DNA of 64,000 bases from Alteromonas oceanisediminis (GTDB lineage: Bacteria > Pseudomonadota > Gammaproteobacteria > Enterobacterales > Alteromonadaceae). Of this stretch, positions 1 to 9,508 are shown piece by piece. Position numbers and translations under genes: made by a program. The stretch lies in assembly GCF_018474025.1 (NCBI RefSeq), contig NZ_JAHCTA010000001.1:496001-560000 (forward strand), in the 5' to 3' direction. How positions within the stretch are numbered: the first letter of the stretch is position 1; each line of letters opens with the position of its first letter. The notes under the pieces are model-generated. The model was not told where the DNA came from, searched no databases, and saw nothing but the letters and a program-made list of their open reading frames with translations.

Positions 1-183
1 GTTCATGGCTGGCATTTGATTCAGCTTATCGATCGCCGCATTGATGATGCAACAGAGCGGAAAAAAGAAGACCGCGCTTATCAGCTTATATTCAACCGAA
101 AATTTGCCGAAGAGACCGATAACTGGCTGCGTGAAATGCGTGATACCGCTTATATCGAAGTGCTGAATGACGGCAATGTGTAA
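1..183 (+). CDS. surA: SurA peptidyl-prolyl isomerase, C-terminal fragment
   Basis: The reading frame is open from the first base to a TAA at 181-183 and gives 60 residues. They begin VHGWHLIQLIDRR and end in a charged helix, which matches the end of the last parvulin domain plus the C-terminal helix of SurA. SurA is the periplasmic chaperone and prolyl isomerase that escorts outer-membrane beta-barrel proteins. The gene ends 9 bases before pdxA, the order seen in E. coli (surA-pdxA-rsmA-apaG-apaH), and this context supports the call. The 5' part lies outside the window. Confidence 0.85.
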   Translation, partial: VHGWHLIQLIDRRIDDATERKKEDRAYQLIFNRKFAEETDNWLREMRDTAYIEVLNDGNV

Positions 184-192
184 AGGGCGAGA

Positions 193-1185
193 ATGACGAT
201 TCGAATTGCGATAACGCCGGGAGAACCTGCCGGGATTGGTCCCGACCTTGTGATCAAAATAGCGCAGCAGCAGTGGGATGCTCAATTGGTAGTCTATGCT
301 GACACAACGATGTTAGCCGAGCGGGCTGAACAACTGGGCGTGCCACTGACGTTGACGCCCTTTTCTATTGATGATCATCGTATACAATCGCCCGGTGAGC
401 TGTTCGTTCAGCATATTAGTTGCGACAAACCCGTCATTGCCGGGCAACTTGATAGCGATAACGGATATTATGTGGTTGAAACATTGCGTGCGTCCTGTGA
501 GGCAAATATGCAAGCCACCTGTGATGCCGTTGTCACTGGCCCCGTGCACAAAGGGATCATCAATCAGGCTGGCATCTCATTTTCTGGCCATACCGAATAC
601 TTTGCGGCACAGTCTAATACCATGGATGTGGTCATGCTGCTGGCCACTGAAGGATTACGCGTGGCACTGGCAACCACTCATATTCCGCTTGAGTATGTGT
701 CGCGAGCGATTACCAAAGAGCGTTTACATAAAGTCATCCATATTATTAATACCGATTTACGTCTGAAATTTGGTATCGAGAAACCGCGTATTTACGTGTG
801 TGGCCTCAATCCCCACGCTGGCGAGAACGGGCATCTCGGTAAGGAGGAGATTACTACCATCACTCCGGCACTGGATGAGCTGCGCGCCACTGGCCTCGAT
901 ATCATTGGCCCACTGCCAGCCGATACCATTTTTCAGCCCAAATATTTAGAGGATGCAGACGTCGTATTGGCCATGTACCACGATCAGGGGTTACCCGTGT
1001 TAAAGTACAAAGGCTTTGGCGCTTCGGTCAACATTACGCTTGGCTTGCCCTTTATTCGAACCTCGGTGGATCACGGTACCGCTTGCGATTTAGCCGGCAG
1101 TGGCGATGTAGACACCGGTAGTATGCAAAAAGCGTTGGCGAAAGCCATTACATTAGCAAAACGCAACGGGCAATCCGACGCATGA
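193..1185 (+). CDS. pdxA: 4-hydroxythreonine-4-phosphate dehydrogenase PdxA
   Basis: A 330-residue protein of normal family length. PdxA oxidises 4-phosphohydroxy-L-threonine in the DXP-dependent route to pyridoxal 5'-phosphate; the enzyme is a cytosolic metal-dependent homodimer. Visible hallmarks are GEPAGIGPD near the N-terminus, the substrate-site GHTEYFA, and the three metal-ligand histidine regions [16 protein letters not shown] and [12 protein letters not shown]. The stop overlaps the rsmA start by four bases (ATGA), so the two are probably translationally coupled in the surA-apaH operon. Confidence 0.97.
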   Translation: MTIRIAITPGEPAGIGPDLVIKIAQQQWDAQLVVYADTTMLAERAEQLGVPLTLTPFSIDDHRIQSPGELFVQHISCDKPVIAGQLDSDNGYYVVETLRASCEANMQATCDAVVTGPVHKGIINQAGISFSGHTEYFAAQSNTMDVVMLLATEGLRVALATTHIPLEYVSRAITKERLHKVIHIINTDLRLKFGIEKPRIYVCGLNPHAGENGHLGKEEITTITPALDELRATGLDIIGPLPADTIFQPKYLEDADVVLAMYHDQGLPVLKYKGFGASVNITLGLPFIRTSVDHGTACDLAGSGDVDTGSMQKALAKAITLAKRNGQSDA

Positions 1186-1997
1186 GTAAAACCCATTTAG
1201 GTCATACCGCTCGCAAACGGTTCGGACAGAACTTTTTGCACGATGAATACATTATCGACAAAATCGTTAGCGCGATTGCGCCAACCAATGCCCAGAACTT
1301 AGTTGAGATAGGCCCCGGTCTGGGCGCGCTCACAGAGCCAGTGTGCGAGGTGATTGATGCGCTCACCGTGGTCGAATTAGACAGAGATTTAGCTAAGCGG
1401 TTACGTCAGCATCCGTTTATGCAGTCTAAGCTCACAGTGATAGAAGAAGACGCGCTCAATTTCGATTTTTCAAGCTTGGTCGAAGACGGCAAGAAAATCC
1501 GCGTTTTTGGCAACCTGCCCTACAATATTTCAACGCCATTGATGTTTCATCTTTTCAGTTTCACTGGCTGTATCGCTGATATGCATTTCATGTTGCAACA
1601 AGAAGTGGTTAACCGGTTAGCGGCTGCGCCCAACCATAAGAACTATGGGCGTTTGTCGGTTATGGCACAGTATTATTGCAAAGTGATGCCCGTGTTACCT
1701 GTGCCCCCGACTGCATTCAAGCCAGCCCCTAAAGTGGAGTCCGCGGTGGTAAGGCTAATCCCTTACGAATCTCCGCCAGTGGCTGTTGATAACCTTGAGA
1801 GACTCAATCAGGTAACGGCAATGGCATTTAATCAACGGCGTAAAACGCTGCGTAATAGCCTGAAGGAACTGATTGGGCCTGATGATTGGTCACATTTGAG
1901 TGTGGCTGAGGATCTTCGCGCCGAAAATGTCTCTTTGGCGCAGTTCGCAGAAATGGCTAACTTTGTGGAAAGGAAACGCGATGGTGATCACTCCTGA
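1182..1997 (+). CDS. rsmA: 16S rRNA (adenine1518/1519-N6) dimethyltransferase RsmA
   Basis: 271 residues, full length. RsmA (KsgA) uses S-adenosylmethionine to dimethylate two adjacent adenines in the 3' hairpin of 16S rRNA during late 30S assembly. The N-terminus has the family signature RKRFGQNFL. The SAM-binding [10 protein letters not shown] lies near residue 43 and the catalytic NLPYNIS near residue 110. A C-terminal helical domain with [12 protein letters not shown] contacts RNA. The start overlaps pdxA by four bases and the end overlaps apaG by 17 bases. Its methylation product S-adenosylhomocysteine would be removed by MtnN or AhcY, both encoded downstream. Confidence 0.97.
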   Translation: MSKTHLGHTARKRFGQNFLHDEYIIDKIVSAIAPTNAQNLVEIGPGLGALTEPVCEVIDALTVVELDRDLAKRLRQHPFMQSKLTVIEEDALNFDFSSLVEDGKKIRVFGNLPYNISTPLMFHLFSFTGCIADMHFMLQQEVVNRLAAAPNHKNYGRLSVMAQYYCKVMPVLPVPPTAFKPAPKVESAVVRLIPYESPPVAVDNLERLNQVTAMAFNQRRKTLRNSLKELIGPDDWSHLSVAEDLRAENVSLAQFAEMANFVERKRDGDHS

Positions 1998-2358
1998 TAT
2001 TAAGGTAAAGGTACAAACGCGTTTTCTTGAGGATCAAATTCCGGTTGAGGAAGGTAAGTTTGCTTTTGCGTACCGCGTGACTGTTTCAAATCTTGGCGAT
2101 GAGGCTGCACAATTACTCACACGATACTGGCTGATCACCGACGGAAACGGAAAAACATCAGAAGTGAGTGGTGATGGTGTGGTAGGAAAACAGCCCACGA
2201 TCCAGCCTGGTGAATCGTTTAGTTACACCAGCGGTGCAGTGATCGAAACGCCGGTAGGCAGCATGCAAGGCTATTATGAAATGCTGACGTCCAGTGGCGA
2301 GCGAGTCAAAGCCCCCATCGATGTATTCAGTTTACGTGTTCCCAACGCTGTTAACTGA
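1981..2358 (+). CDS. apaG: ApaG domain protein
   Basis: The ATG at 1981 gives 125 residues, the usual ApaG length, and overlaps the end of rsmA; an upstream in-frame ATG at 1900 would only add out-of-frame rsmA sequence. ApaG is a small fibronectin-III-like beta-sandwich protein. The conserved [10 protein letters not shown] and the [20 protein letters not shown] loop region are present. Its biochemical role is not settled: it lies with apaH in many gammaproteobacteria and was linked to cobalt and magnesium phenotypes in Salmonella. It sits in the pdxA-apaH operon, two bases before apaH. Confidence 0.95.
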   Translation: MVITPDIKVKVQTRFLEDQIPVEEGKFAFAYRVTVSNLGDEAAQLLTRYWLITDGNGKTSEVSGDGVVGKQPTIQPGESFSYTSGAVIETPVGSMQGYYEMLTSSGERVKAPIDVFSLRVPNAVN

Positions 2359-2360
2359 TC

Positions 2361-3173
2361 GTGTCTAGTTATGTTGTTGGCGACATTCAAGGTTGTTACA
2401 AAGGCCTTTGCGCGTTGCTCAAGAAAATCAATTTTAACGCCAACACTGACACACTGTGGGCGGTCGGAGATTTGGTCGCCAGAGGCGACGATTCACTATC
2501 AACGTTACAATATCTGTATAATCTAGGCGACGCGTTTAAGCCGGTATTGGGAAACCACGATCTTCATTTGCTGGCAATTGCCAGCGGTATCAAGTCGGCC
2601 AAACCCAGCGACAATCTGAAATCGCTGTTGGCATCTCCTGAACGGGATAACTTATTAAACTGGTTGCGTCAGCAGCCTCTGGCACGACTCATCGAGCCCA
2701 ATACATTGATGGTTCACGCTGGGCTTTACCCTCGCTGGAGTTTTGCGCAATGTCTTGCCAATACAGACCTGGTCAGCAAGGTCCTACAAAGTTCGAAGTA
2801 CACCCACCTTTTACAGGATATGTACAGCAGTGAACCGCGCATCTGGGCTGACGATTTACCGGTGTCAGACAAACATCGCTTTACCATTAATGCCTGCACA
2901 CGAATGCGTTACGTGGGCACGTCTTGCGCACTGGATTTCTCGCATAAAGACAAACCCAGCAAAGTACCCAGTGCATTGAAACCCTGGTTTGCCTGCGCTA
3001 ACCAACAACTCTTACCGGAACAGCGAGTTATGTTCGGGCATTGGGCGGCGCTTAATGGCGTACTCACGCAGCCGCAATTTATTGGCTTGGATACCGGTTA
3101 TGTATGGGGGGGAAAGATGACCTGCATACGCCTGGAAGATTCGCGCTTATTCGCGAGCAGCGCGCCTCGTTAA
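2361..3173 (+). CDS. apaH: Symmetrical diadenosine tetraphosphatase ApaH
   Basis: 270 residues from a GTG start, two bases after apaG. ApaH hydrolyses Ap4A symmetrically to two ADP and also removes Np4-type caps from RNA. It has the metallophosphoesterase fold, with visible metal-site motifs GDIQGCY (residues 7-13), GDLVARG (about 37), GNHD (about 65) and the later HAG and GHW segments. It is the last gene of the surA-pdxA-rsmA-apaG-apaH run; no clear hairpin terminator follows. Confidence 0.96.
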   Translation: MSSYVVGDIQGCYKGLCALLKKINFNANTDTLWAVGDLVARGDDSLSTLQYLYNLGDAFKPVLGNHDLHLLAIASGIKSAKPSDNLKSLLASPERDNLLNWLRQQPLARLIEPNTLMVHAGLYPRWSFAQCLANTDLVSKVLQSSKYTHLLQDMYSSEPRIWADDLPVSDKHRFTINACTRMRYVGTSCALDFSHKDKPSKVPSALKPWFACANQQLLPEQRVMFGHWAALNGVLTQPQFIGLDTGYVWGGKMTCIRLEDSRLFASSAPR

Positions 3174-3193
3174 CCTTTCGAACCCCTCGCCGC

Positions 3194-3220
3194 TAAAGTC
3201 CCTGCAAGATAAGTCGATAA
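3194..3220 (+). promoter_or_regulatory. Sigma-28 (FliA)-type promoter for the downstream chemotaxis receptor
   Basis: TAAA at 3194-3197, a 15-base spacer, then GTCGATAA at 3213-3220. This matches the FliA consensus TAAA-N15-GCCGATAA at 11 of 12 positions. It points at the methyl-accepting chemotaxis gene, as expected for motility regulation. It lies about 430 bp upstream of that gene's start, with a 263-bp inverted-repeat element in between. Assignment is by motif only. Confidence 0.6.
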
Positions 3221-3301
3221 AAGCTTAGATCGCCGGTGGTAAAACGAAAGTTTTTTCGCTTTAGGGGGTGTAATTGAACGCTAATTTTGTCAAACTGGCT
3301 T

Positions 3302-3564
3302 GGGTGTGTTGATCTTTGCTGTTCAATTTTGCAGCGGTTTGTGCTTCATTTATGCAATGCAGAGTGACTGTGGTGTAGTGACTCTACATAAAGGAACGAT
3401 AAAGCAGTAGAAATGAAGCACAAGCCCTGCGTGAAGGGTTCAACCATAGCCTTCCTGCTCTTTGTTGCTTGCCCTTGACTTAGAATAACTAAGCCTGCGG
3501 ACAAGCGTCGCGATCAGAAAGGCTATAATTGAGCAAAACTTGTGCAGCAAAGATCAACAGACCC
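3302..3564. repeat. 263-bp MITE-like element with about 31-bp terminal inverted repeats and nested palindromes
   Basis: The two ends are inverted copies: 3302-3332 pairs with 3534-3564, including a perfect 14-bp core (GTTGATCTTTGCTG at 3308-3321 and its complement at 3545-3558). Inside are further inverted repeats: TTGTGCTTCATTT at 3339-3351 with 3411-3423 (perfect 13 bp, extending imperfectly to about 20), AGAGT/ACTCT at 3361-3385, and ATAGCCTTCCTG at 3446-3457 with 3515-3526 (one mismatch). It encodes no protein. A single further copy of the end sequence occurs at 60040-60060. It resembles a non-autonomous mobile element, but a structured RNA is not excluded. No convincing target-site duplication was seen. 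A TATAAT at 3524-3529 could give the downstream gene an extra promoter. The rest of the 3174-3653 gap holds only the sigma-28 site. Confidence 0.65.
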
Positions 3565-3653
3565 TATGGACGTTTTGGTCAATAAACAAGCGCCTTTTTT
3601 CCATAACAAAACATCTACTCACTGGTAGACACATAATAAATTTGGGAGCTCGC

Positions 3654-5678
3654 ATGAGAATAACCGTTGCAATGCGCATTATCGGGGGGTTTGCCATAAT
3701 CACCCTGTTGTTGTTGATCATCAGTTGGTCATCGTTAAGCAACCTCAATTCCATTCAGGAGCAGACCGAAAAAGTCAATCAAATCGCCATTCCGGCAGTC
3801 GCGGGCAGTAATAGTCTCAAGGCATCTTTCTTGAATATGGGGCGATTAACCTTTGAATCGTATTACGAACCGACACTCGACGGGTTGGATGAGAAGAAAG
3901 CGGGCTTTACGACCAGCAGAGAAAATTTTGTCGAAGAATTACAAATTCTGCAGCAAGTGGTGTCCGGTGATGACGAGCTTCGTACCGCGCTTGCCAGTGT
4001 GTCAAACACCTTTAATGAGTACACTGATAATGTCGAGTCGATGTATGCCAATCATCGAAAAGAGCTTGAGCTACGTAATCAAACGCAAAGTCGTATTGGC
4101 GATTTAGAAGATAACGCAGATGATGCTTCATCACTCATTCTCGATTTTAGCGACCTTGATGCGGTTCAATCCAGTGACAGCCTTTCTCGCGCAGCGGAAA
4201 TCGGTAGCCGTATAGAAACCAATTTATTGTCATTGGTAACGGTTGCCATTGAGTACGCAAAAACCACGACATTACAACGTTCACAAACGCTTGGTAACGA
4301 AGTTGATATTGTAGTTAGTCAGGTTGCCGAACAACTTTCCAATATGCAACAAGCCGAGGGTGGCCGCGATAGTTCTGGAACCATGTCAGAAATATCAGAG
4401 CTGATCAGCGCCGCCACGTCAGCCATTACAGCTAACGACGGTGTGCTTGCCCTGCACGTAGAGCGTCTCGAAAGTGATATTGCTGCACGCAAATCATTGA
4501 GTCTGTCTGACGAAAACATTCAAACCGGTATCGAAGAGCTGAATGCATTGCTTGCGTTAGCCGACGAGAAAGTTAAAACGACAGAAAAAAGCGTGAATAA
4601 GTCGGTCAATTCTGCCAACACGCAAATATGGGTGATCATTGTTATTTCCCTGATTATCTCTGCCGCCATCGCTTATCTTACCGTACGTGCGATTACCGTG
4701 CCGTTACGCAAAGTGAATGAGTTGCTGAACATTGCGGCGTCGGGCGATTTAACGCATAAACTCGATCAAAGCAGCAAAGACGAATTTGGCGAGCTGGCGC
4801 GTAACTGTAACAACTTGATCAACAGCCTAACCGGTTTGATCTCAGGTATTCGCACACGTGCTGAGCAGCTAGCTGCCGCATCGGAACAAACCTCTACCGT
4901 CACAACGCAAACGACGGCTTCGATTCAGGATCAAAAATCACAGATTGCGCAGGTTGCTACAGCCACTACCGAAATGCACAGTACGTCGCAATTGGTTACA
5001 CAGAGTGCTGAAGATACACTCGCGCAAATTCGTCATGCCGATTCTGAGGCACAGAATGTGCGCAGCATCTCGCTGGAAAACAAACGCACTATTGAAGTGC
5101 TCGCCAGTGATGTACAGGAAGCGGCCGATGTTATTAACAAGCTCCATCAGGACAGCGCCAGTATCGGCGGTATTCTCGATGTGATCCGTGGTGTTGCTGA
5201 CCAGACCAACTTGCTTGCACTCAACGCGGCGATTGAGGCTGCTCGTGCCGGTGAACAAGGCCGCGGTTTCGCCGTTGTCGCTGATGAAGTTCGCACGCTC
5301 GCCAGCCGCACGCAAGAGAGTACGCAAGAGATCAATGCCATGATTGAAGTTCTGCAAGCGGGTGCTGAAAAGGCGGTGGCCGTGATGAATCAAGGCAAAG
5401 AGCAAACGTCTGTGTGCGTTGAACAAACGGATAAGGCTACAAAAGCGCTCGACTTGATTTCAGATGCCGTGCATAAAGCGCACGACGTGAGTTCACAAAT
5501 CGAACAGTCAGCTCGCGAGCAAAATGTGGTTTCTCAGGAAATCAGTGAACGATTAGAGAGCATCGTTGGCATCGCCGAAGAGACCACGATCGGCGCACAG
5601 CAAACCTCTGAATCCAGCCACGAAGTCGCTCGCTTGGCGGAAGAACTGCAACAGTCTATTCAGCAGTTTAAAGTTTAG
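3654..5678 (+). CDS. Methyl-accepting chemotaxis protein
   Basis: 674 residues from the ATG at 3654, which has GGGAG six bases upstream. An in-frame extension back to 3540 would run through a repeat element and is rejected. The protein has an N-terminal membrane helix (about 8-30), a long mostly helical periplasmic sensor region, a second membrane helix (about 325-347), a HAMP domain and a cytoplasmic signalling domain. The conserved hairpin tip [19 protein letters not shown] is near residue 520. It would relay ligand signals to CheW/CheA. The ligand cannot be read from the sequence. There is no C-terminal CheR-binding pentapeptide; the protein ends QQFKV. The upstream sigma-28-like promoter fits flagellar co-regulation. 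Confidence 0.93.
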   Translation: MRITVAMRIIGGFAIITLLLLIISWSSLSNLNSIQEQTEKVNQIAIPAVAGSNSLKASFLNMGRLTFESYYEPTLDGLDEKKAGFTTSRENFVEELQILQQVVSGDDELRTALASVSNTFNEYTDNVESMYANHRKELELRNQTQSRIGDLEDNADDASSLILDFSDLDAVQSSDSLSRAAEIGSRIETNLLSLVTVAIEYAKTTTLQRSQTLGNEVDIVVSQVAEQLSNMQQAEGGRDSSGTMSEISELISAATSAITANDGVLALHVERLESDIAARKSLSLSDENIQTGIEELNALLALADEKVKTTEKSVNKSVNSANTQIWVIIVISLIISAAIAYLTVRAITVPLRKVNELLNIAASGDLTHKLDQSSKDEFGELARNCNNLINSLTGLISGIRTRAEQLAAASEQTSTVTTQTTASIQDQKSQIAQVATATTEMHSTSQLVTQSAEDTLAQIRHADSEAQNVRSISLENKRTIEVLASDVQEAADVINKLHQDSASIGGILDVIRGVADQTNLLALNAAIEAARAGEQGRGFAVVADEVRTLASRTQESTQEINAMIEVLQAGAEKAVAVMNQGKEQTSVCVEQTDKATKALDLISDAVHKAHDVSSQIEQSAREQNVVSQEISERLESIVGIAEETTIGAQQTSESSHEVARLAEELQQSIQQFKV

Positions 5679-5697
5679 CGGCAATAAGGTTGTCACA

Positions 5698-5724
5698 AAA
5701 CGCGGCTTGAGCCGCGTTTTTTTT
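5698..5724 (+). terminator. Intrinsic terminator after the chemotaxis receptor
   Basis: An inverted repeat AACGCGGC-TTGA-GCCGCGTT (5699-5718) is followed by an uninterrupted run of T, about 20 bases after the receptor stop codon. This is a strong rho-independent terminator. Confidence 0.9.
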
Positions 5725-5852
5725 CTTCCCTAGCCTAGACTCATCAGATTAAGGCGTGTTGATATAATTATACTTGAGTATTGATTGCGCGTTTGTTCCA
5801 CCTCACATTGCGAGCTATAGTGAGCGAGATACAAAATATTTTAGGGATTCTT

Positions 5853-6194
5853 ATGAAACGCGTTGTATTGCTCACCACAGTCGCTTTAGCGTTTAGCGTT
5901 CATTCAGCACCTGTTGCAATATCAGCATGCCCCACGACGTTCGAATCACTTCCGTTGCCCGAAGGCGCTACCTTATGCCGTGAGTTTTCCCCCAGCGCAG
6001 AGCAAACTGGCCGGTCCCTGAGCTTTTATGTTCCTATGTCACCACAAAGCACGGTGGAATATTTTCAGCGTCACTCGCTGCGTATTCATTCATCAGTCAA
6101 TCAACACACATTGATGATGGCGCAGCAAGACGATTTGCGAGTCGCCATTTCGACCGACCGTCAAGGTTCGCAAATCGATATTCTGGTGTTGTAA
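5853..6194 (+). CDS. Small exported protein of unknown function
   Basis: 113 residues from ATG 5853, where a signal peptide starts directly (MKRVVLLTTVALAFSVHSA). The same frame is open from 5781, but those 24 codons would bury the signal peptide. The mature part has two cysteines (ISACP and ATLCREF) that could form a disulfide, and a C-terminal alpha/beta-like stretch (STVEYFQRHSLRIHS). No family is recognised with confidence. It lies alone between a terminator and a DUF2726 gene, and is likely periplasmic. Confidence 0.6.
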   Translation: MKRVVLLTTVALAFSVHSAPVAISACPTTFESLPLPEGATLCREFSPSAEQTGRSLSFYVPMSPQSTVEYFQRHSLRIHSSVNQHTLMMAQQDDLRVAISTDRQGSQIDILVL

Positions 6195-6317
6195 GCGCGT
6201 CAAAAAATCATTCTGGCACTGCCGTTGCAATGGGCTTCCTAGCCCCGTCTGGTGATCAGGTTCGTCAAAAACTTGGCACTGGGCGACTGTCTGAATGTGA
6301 TTTTGATGAGGTAAACC

Positions 6318-6923
6318 ATGGAACTTGCGATTGTGTTGATGATGCTGCTCATTGTTGTGGGGATTGGCGCGGTCAAGCTGAGCGATCAGGCAACAGCGTC
6401 TCAGTTATCTTTTCCTTTTCGGCGGCGACAACAGTTGTTCACCCCGGCAGAGCGTAATTTTTTAGCGTTGCTCGAAAACGCGATTGGTGGCGAATTCCGT
6501 ATTTTATGTCGTGTGAAGCTGGCAGACATGATCAGCATTCGTCCAGACACGCATCAAAAGAACAGCAAACTAGCGTTATCCAAAGCGAACGGTAAACAAC
6601 TTGATTTTGTGTTGTGTGACAAACAGAGTATGGATCCCGTACTCGCCATTGACTTAGTCAATCAGCACGGCAAAGAAGGCTACAAGCAGCAACGCGACTG
6701 GTTTGTGAATGGTGCGCTGGATGCGGCAAAAGTGCCGCATATGCGGGTTAAAGTAAAATCTGGTTATACGGTTGCAGAGGTGCGAGATTCAATTGAGGCG
6801 AAACTCATCATGTACCGCAAGGCGCAGACACGCGAACCTTTAGTGAATGGCCACGGTAAGCTCGCTGATGGCAATAAGCGCCCGACTCGCCCACTGCGCT
6901 CAAGTCGGCCTATTACCGCGTAG
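6318..6923 (+). CDS. DUF2726 domain protein, membrane-anchored
   Basis: 201 residues. An N-terminal hydrophobic helix (about 3-20) is followed by LFTPAERNFLALLENAIG and the DUF2726 core: RVKLADMISI, then LDFVLCDKQSMDPVLAIDL, then RDWFVNGALDAAKVPHMRV. This fold is related to restriction-endonuclease-like or topoisomerase-associated domains, and its function is unknown. GAGGTAAACC precedes the start. The C-terminal 35 residues are basic and low in structure. It has its own spacing from the neighbours, with no obvious operon. Confidence 0.8.
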   Translation: MELAIVLMMLLIVVGIGAVKLSDQATASQLSFPFRRRQQLFTPAERNFLALLENAIGGEFRILCRVKLADMISIRPDTHQKNSKLALSKANGKQLDFVLCDKQSMDPVLAIDLVNQHGKEGYKQQRDWFVNGALDAAKVPHMRVKVKSGYTVAEVRDSIEAKLIMYRKAQTREPLVNGHGKLADGNKRPTRPLRSSRPITA

Positions 6924-6991
6924 CGCAGGGTATCGGTTAGCGCGTTTTTCGATTACACTGCGCGCAAAATTTATTCCCGCAGTGAGAATGC

Positions 6992-7699
6992 ATGAAAATC
7001 GCTATTTTGGGCGCAATGGATCAGGAAGTTGCGCTACTTAAATCTTCGTTAGAAAACGTTACCGTGGCAGAGTATGCCCACCTGCAGTTTTATTCGGGTT
7101 CACTGCACGGCGTTGACGTAATCGTTGCCAAGTGCGGCATTGGCAAAGTTGCCGCTTCGGTTGCGACAACGGTACTCATCGATAAATACGCACCTGATTT
7201 TGTGGTTAATACCGGTTCGGCCGGTGGTTTTGATCCAACGCTTGAAATTGGCGATTTGGTGATTGCCAGTGGTGTTCAACATCATGATGTCGACGTAACA
7301 CACTTTGGTTACGCCCGCGGTCAGGTGTTTGGCATGCCCGATATTTACCCCTGTGACATTCGCCTGATTGACGCAGCGGAAGCTGCAGCACATGATGTGA
7401 TCCATGTCACCAGCAAACGTGGTCTTATCTGTACCGGTGACTCTTTTATCGGCTGCGATGAAGCGGTAGATCGTTTGCGCGGTTTATTCCCTGACATGTG
7501 TGCTGTAGAAATGGAAGGCGCGGCTATTGGCCAAACCTGCTTTATGCTAGACACACCTTTCCTGGTGATCCGCTCGTTGTCAGACATCGCAGGAAAAAGC
7601 TCTTCGGTGTCATTTAAATCTTACATTGATAAGGCTGCAGAACATTCGGCACAACTGGTTATGGGCATGATCAAAAGTTTAAAAGATGTTAAGGGTTAA
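6992..7699 (+). CDS. mtnN: 5'-methylthioadenosine/S-adenosylhomocysteine nucleosidase
   Basis: 235 residues, full length. MtnN cleaves the adenine from methylthioadenosine, S-adenosylhomocysteine and 5'-deoxyadenosine. The N-terminus MKIAILGAMDQE places the conserved Glu at residue 12. KCGIGKVAAS, NTGSAGGF, the ribose-binding EMEGAA and the catalytic Asp in SLSDIAGK are all visible. In E. coli the last motif reads SDVAD; the second Asp is Gly here, but the catalytic one is kept. The CbiB-like gene begins 7 bases after the stop, suggesting an operon with the corrinoid genes. A separate ahcY is encoded 2 kb downstream. Confidence 0.96.
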   Translation: MKIAILGAMDQEVALLKSSLENVTVAEYAHLQFYSGSLHGVDVIVAKCGIGKVAASVATTVLIDKYAPDFVVNTGSAGGFDPTLEIGDLVIASGVQHHDVDVTHFGYARGQVFGMPDIYPCDIRLIDAAEAAAHDVIHVTSKRGLICTGDSFIGCDEAVDRLRGLFPDMCAVEMEGAAIGQTCFMLDTPFLVIRSLSDIAGKSSSVSFKSYIDKAAEHSAQLVMGMIKSLKDVKG

Positions 7700-7706
7700 C
7701 TAACCG

Positions 7707-8669
7707 ATGCAGCTATGGCAGCAGCTTTTAGCAAATCACTATGTTCAGGCATTTGTGGTTATGCTGGTTGTAGTTGCCATTGAGTCACTCTGGCGATGGC
7801 CTGAGAAATACCATCCACTCACCTTTGTAAGATTACTCGCCCTGCGTATGGCGGAAAAAGTCAATCAGGGCAGCAAAACCTCCCCGCGGCAAAATGCGAT
7901 AGCGGGCGGGCTCGGTTTTGTCGTGTTGTTTACTCCGCTATTGCTGATCTTGGCTTTGTTTCTCAGTGTTGTGCACTACCGCGTTGTGTTTGATGCGTTG
8001 CTGTTGTTAGTTGCACTCTCATTTACGCCAGTGATTACACGAGCACGACAAACTGCCGTGCGCCTTGCCAGAGAACAGAAAGTATTGGCTAGAGAGGTGG
8101 CCGGCACACTGGTATTGCGTGACACAAAATCGCTCTCACCCATGGGCTGTGCCAAGGCAGCCATGGAGAGTGTCGCACTGCGCTTACACTATCAATATGC
8201 TGCCGTGTTATTGCTATTTTTCTGTCTGGGTGCTTTACCCGCATTAGCGCTCAGGGTGGTATTGGAGTGCAGCCATGTGTGGCACGTTCGCCAACCGCAC
8301 ATGCAGTACTTTGGCGCGCCGATTGCTCGCGCCAATCGCGTCGTACAGTGGTTTCCCGGTATGATAAATACTTTGTGGCTCGGCCTGTTTTTTCGCCCGT
8401 GGAAAACCTTGCCGGCATTTTTCACCTCACTGCCCTTACCCAATCGATACCGTTTCATCAAAACCACATCGGCGATCCTGGATTGCGAACTGGGTGGTCC
8501 CGCACTGTATGCGGGCACGAAGTTTCGCCACCCCCGTTACCATCAACAAAAACCACTAAAATTAGCGCACCTGAACTTACTTTTGAACTATGTCACGGCG
8601 GCCAAACTGGCGCTATTGTCAGGGTATTTAATCGCGGCGGCACTCCTGTTTATGATGGGATTTGGTTGA
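7707..8669 (+). CDS. CobD/CbiB-family membrane protein
   Basis: 320 residues with several hydrophobic segments (about 15-30, 67-110, 165-190, 295-318). The HPLTFVRLLALRMAEKVN stretch and the general layout match the CobD/CbiB family. True members join aminopropanol phosphate to cobyric acid in cobalamin synthesis. Genomes that keep only this gene next to btuF probably use it in corrinoid salvage. It sits between mtnN and a BtuF-like gene whose start is two bases after this stop, which supports a corrinoid role. Catalytic competence cannot be judged from sequence reading alone. Confidence 0.75.
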   Translation: MQLWQQLLANHYVQAFVVMLVVVAIESLWRWPEKYHPLTFVRLLALRMAEKVNQGSKTSPRQNAIAGGLGFVVLFTPLLLILALFLSVVHYRVVFDALLLLVALSFTPVITRARQTAVRLAREQKVLAREVAGTLVLRDTKSLSPMGCAKAAMESVALRLHYQYAAVLLLFFCLGALPALALRVVLECSHVWHVRQPHMQYFGAPIARANRVVQWFPGMINTLWLGLFFRPWKTLPAFFTSLPLPNRYRFIKTTSAILDCELGGPALYAGTKFRHPRYHQQKPLKLAHLNLLLNYVTAAKLALLSGYLIAAALLFMMGFG

Positions 8670-8671
8670 CG

Positions 8672-9508
8672 ATGCATTGGTTTATCACCGTGCTGGCGTT
8701 GAACACGCTCTTGTGTTTTGTTGCCGTTGCGCATGCCGGCGAACGACAACGTATTATTACGTTAGCACCGCATTTAACTGAATGGGTTTACCTACTCGGC
8801 GCGCAAGATGACATTGTTGGCGTGAGCGCATTTAGCGATGTCCCAGCACAAGCCGCCGAACATCCGGTTATTGCTGACGCTAACGGGGTTAATTTCAGAC
8901 AGATACTCAAGCTAAAGCCGAGTATTATTTTGGCGTGGGAGGGCGGCAATAAACCACAAGATTTAACGCGCCTTGAATCGCTCGGTTTTACACTGTTTCA
9001 TTCATCGGTCAAAACGCCGCAGGATATTGCTCGCGAATTGCGTGAGCTTGGGCGTTTACTGTCGAAACAATCGCGTGCAGAAGCGCTGGCCGACGAGTTT
9101 ATAACTACGTTAAATGCGATCGATGCCAAGTTTTCCCGAGCCCAGGCCAAGTTCCTTCACCCTGTATTATTCTATCTTTCAACAACCCCCATGATGAGTA
9201 TCGGTGAGCATGCATGGGCGAATCAGGTCTTACGCTACTGCGGTGCAGAGACCATTTTTACCGACGCACCAACCGATTACCCTGAAGTGCGAGTCACCGA
9301 AGTGTTACGTCGTCAACCGGTCGCATTAATTACGCCTATCGACGCAAGCCCGGCTCAACTTGCGTTGTTTTGGACGCCACATCAGAAGGTGCTAAATGCC
9401 CCGATCATTGCGGTGGAGGGTGATATTATCCACCGTTTTACGCCACGTTTAACGCAGATACTCCCGCATTTGTGCACCCGTATTCATGCAGCGGCTGCCG
9501 CAGATTGA
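8672..9508 (+). CDS. BtuF-like cobalamin/corrinoid-binding periplasmic protein
   Basis: 278 residues from ATG 8672. An open frame back to 8267 only overlaps the previous gene. The signal peptide (MHWFITVLALNTLLCFVAVAHA) is followed by RIITLAPHLTEWVYLLGA and VGVSAFSDVP, the start typical of BtuF/FhuD-type class III solute-binding proteins. The LKLKPSIILAWEGG hinge segment also fits. Known BtuF delivers vitamin B12 to the BtuCD ABC transporter. No btuC or btuD lies in the window. The start is two bases after the CbiB-like stop, so translation is likely coupled. Confidence 0.85.
   Translation: MHWFITVLALNTLLCFVAVAHAGERQRIITLAPHLTEWVYLLGAQDDIVGVSAFSDVPAQAAEHPVIADANGVNFRQILKLKPSIILAWEGGNKPQDLTRLESLGFTLFHSSVKTPQDIARELRELGRLLSKQSRAEALADEFITTLNAIDAKFSRAQAKFLHPVLFYLSTTPMMSIGEHAWANQVLRYCGAETIFTDAPTDYPEVRVTEVLRRQPVALITPIDASPAQLALFWTPHQKVLNAPIIAVEGDIIHRFTPRLTQILPHLCTRIHAAAAAD

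Noticed and set aside
3540-3653. N-terminal extension of the chemotaxis receptor
   Set aside because: The extra 38 codons pass through the inverted-repeat element. The ATG at 3654 has a better ribosome site and starts directly before the first membrane helix.
4938-5426. Long antisense frame inside the chemotaxis receptor (162 residues)
   Set aside because: It mirrors the conserved signalling domain in the opposite strand and has no family sequence of its own.
8267-8671. Upstream extension of the BtuF-like gene
   Set aside because: It lies wholly inside the CbiB-like gene in another frame, while a signal peptide starts at 8672.
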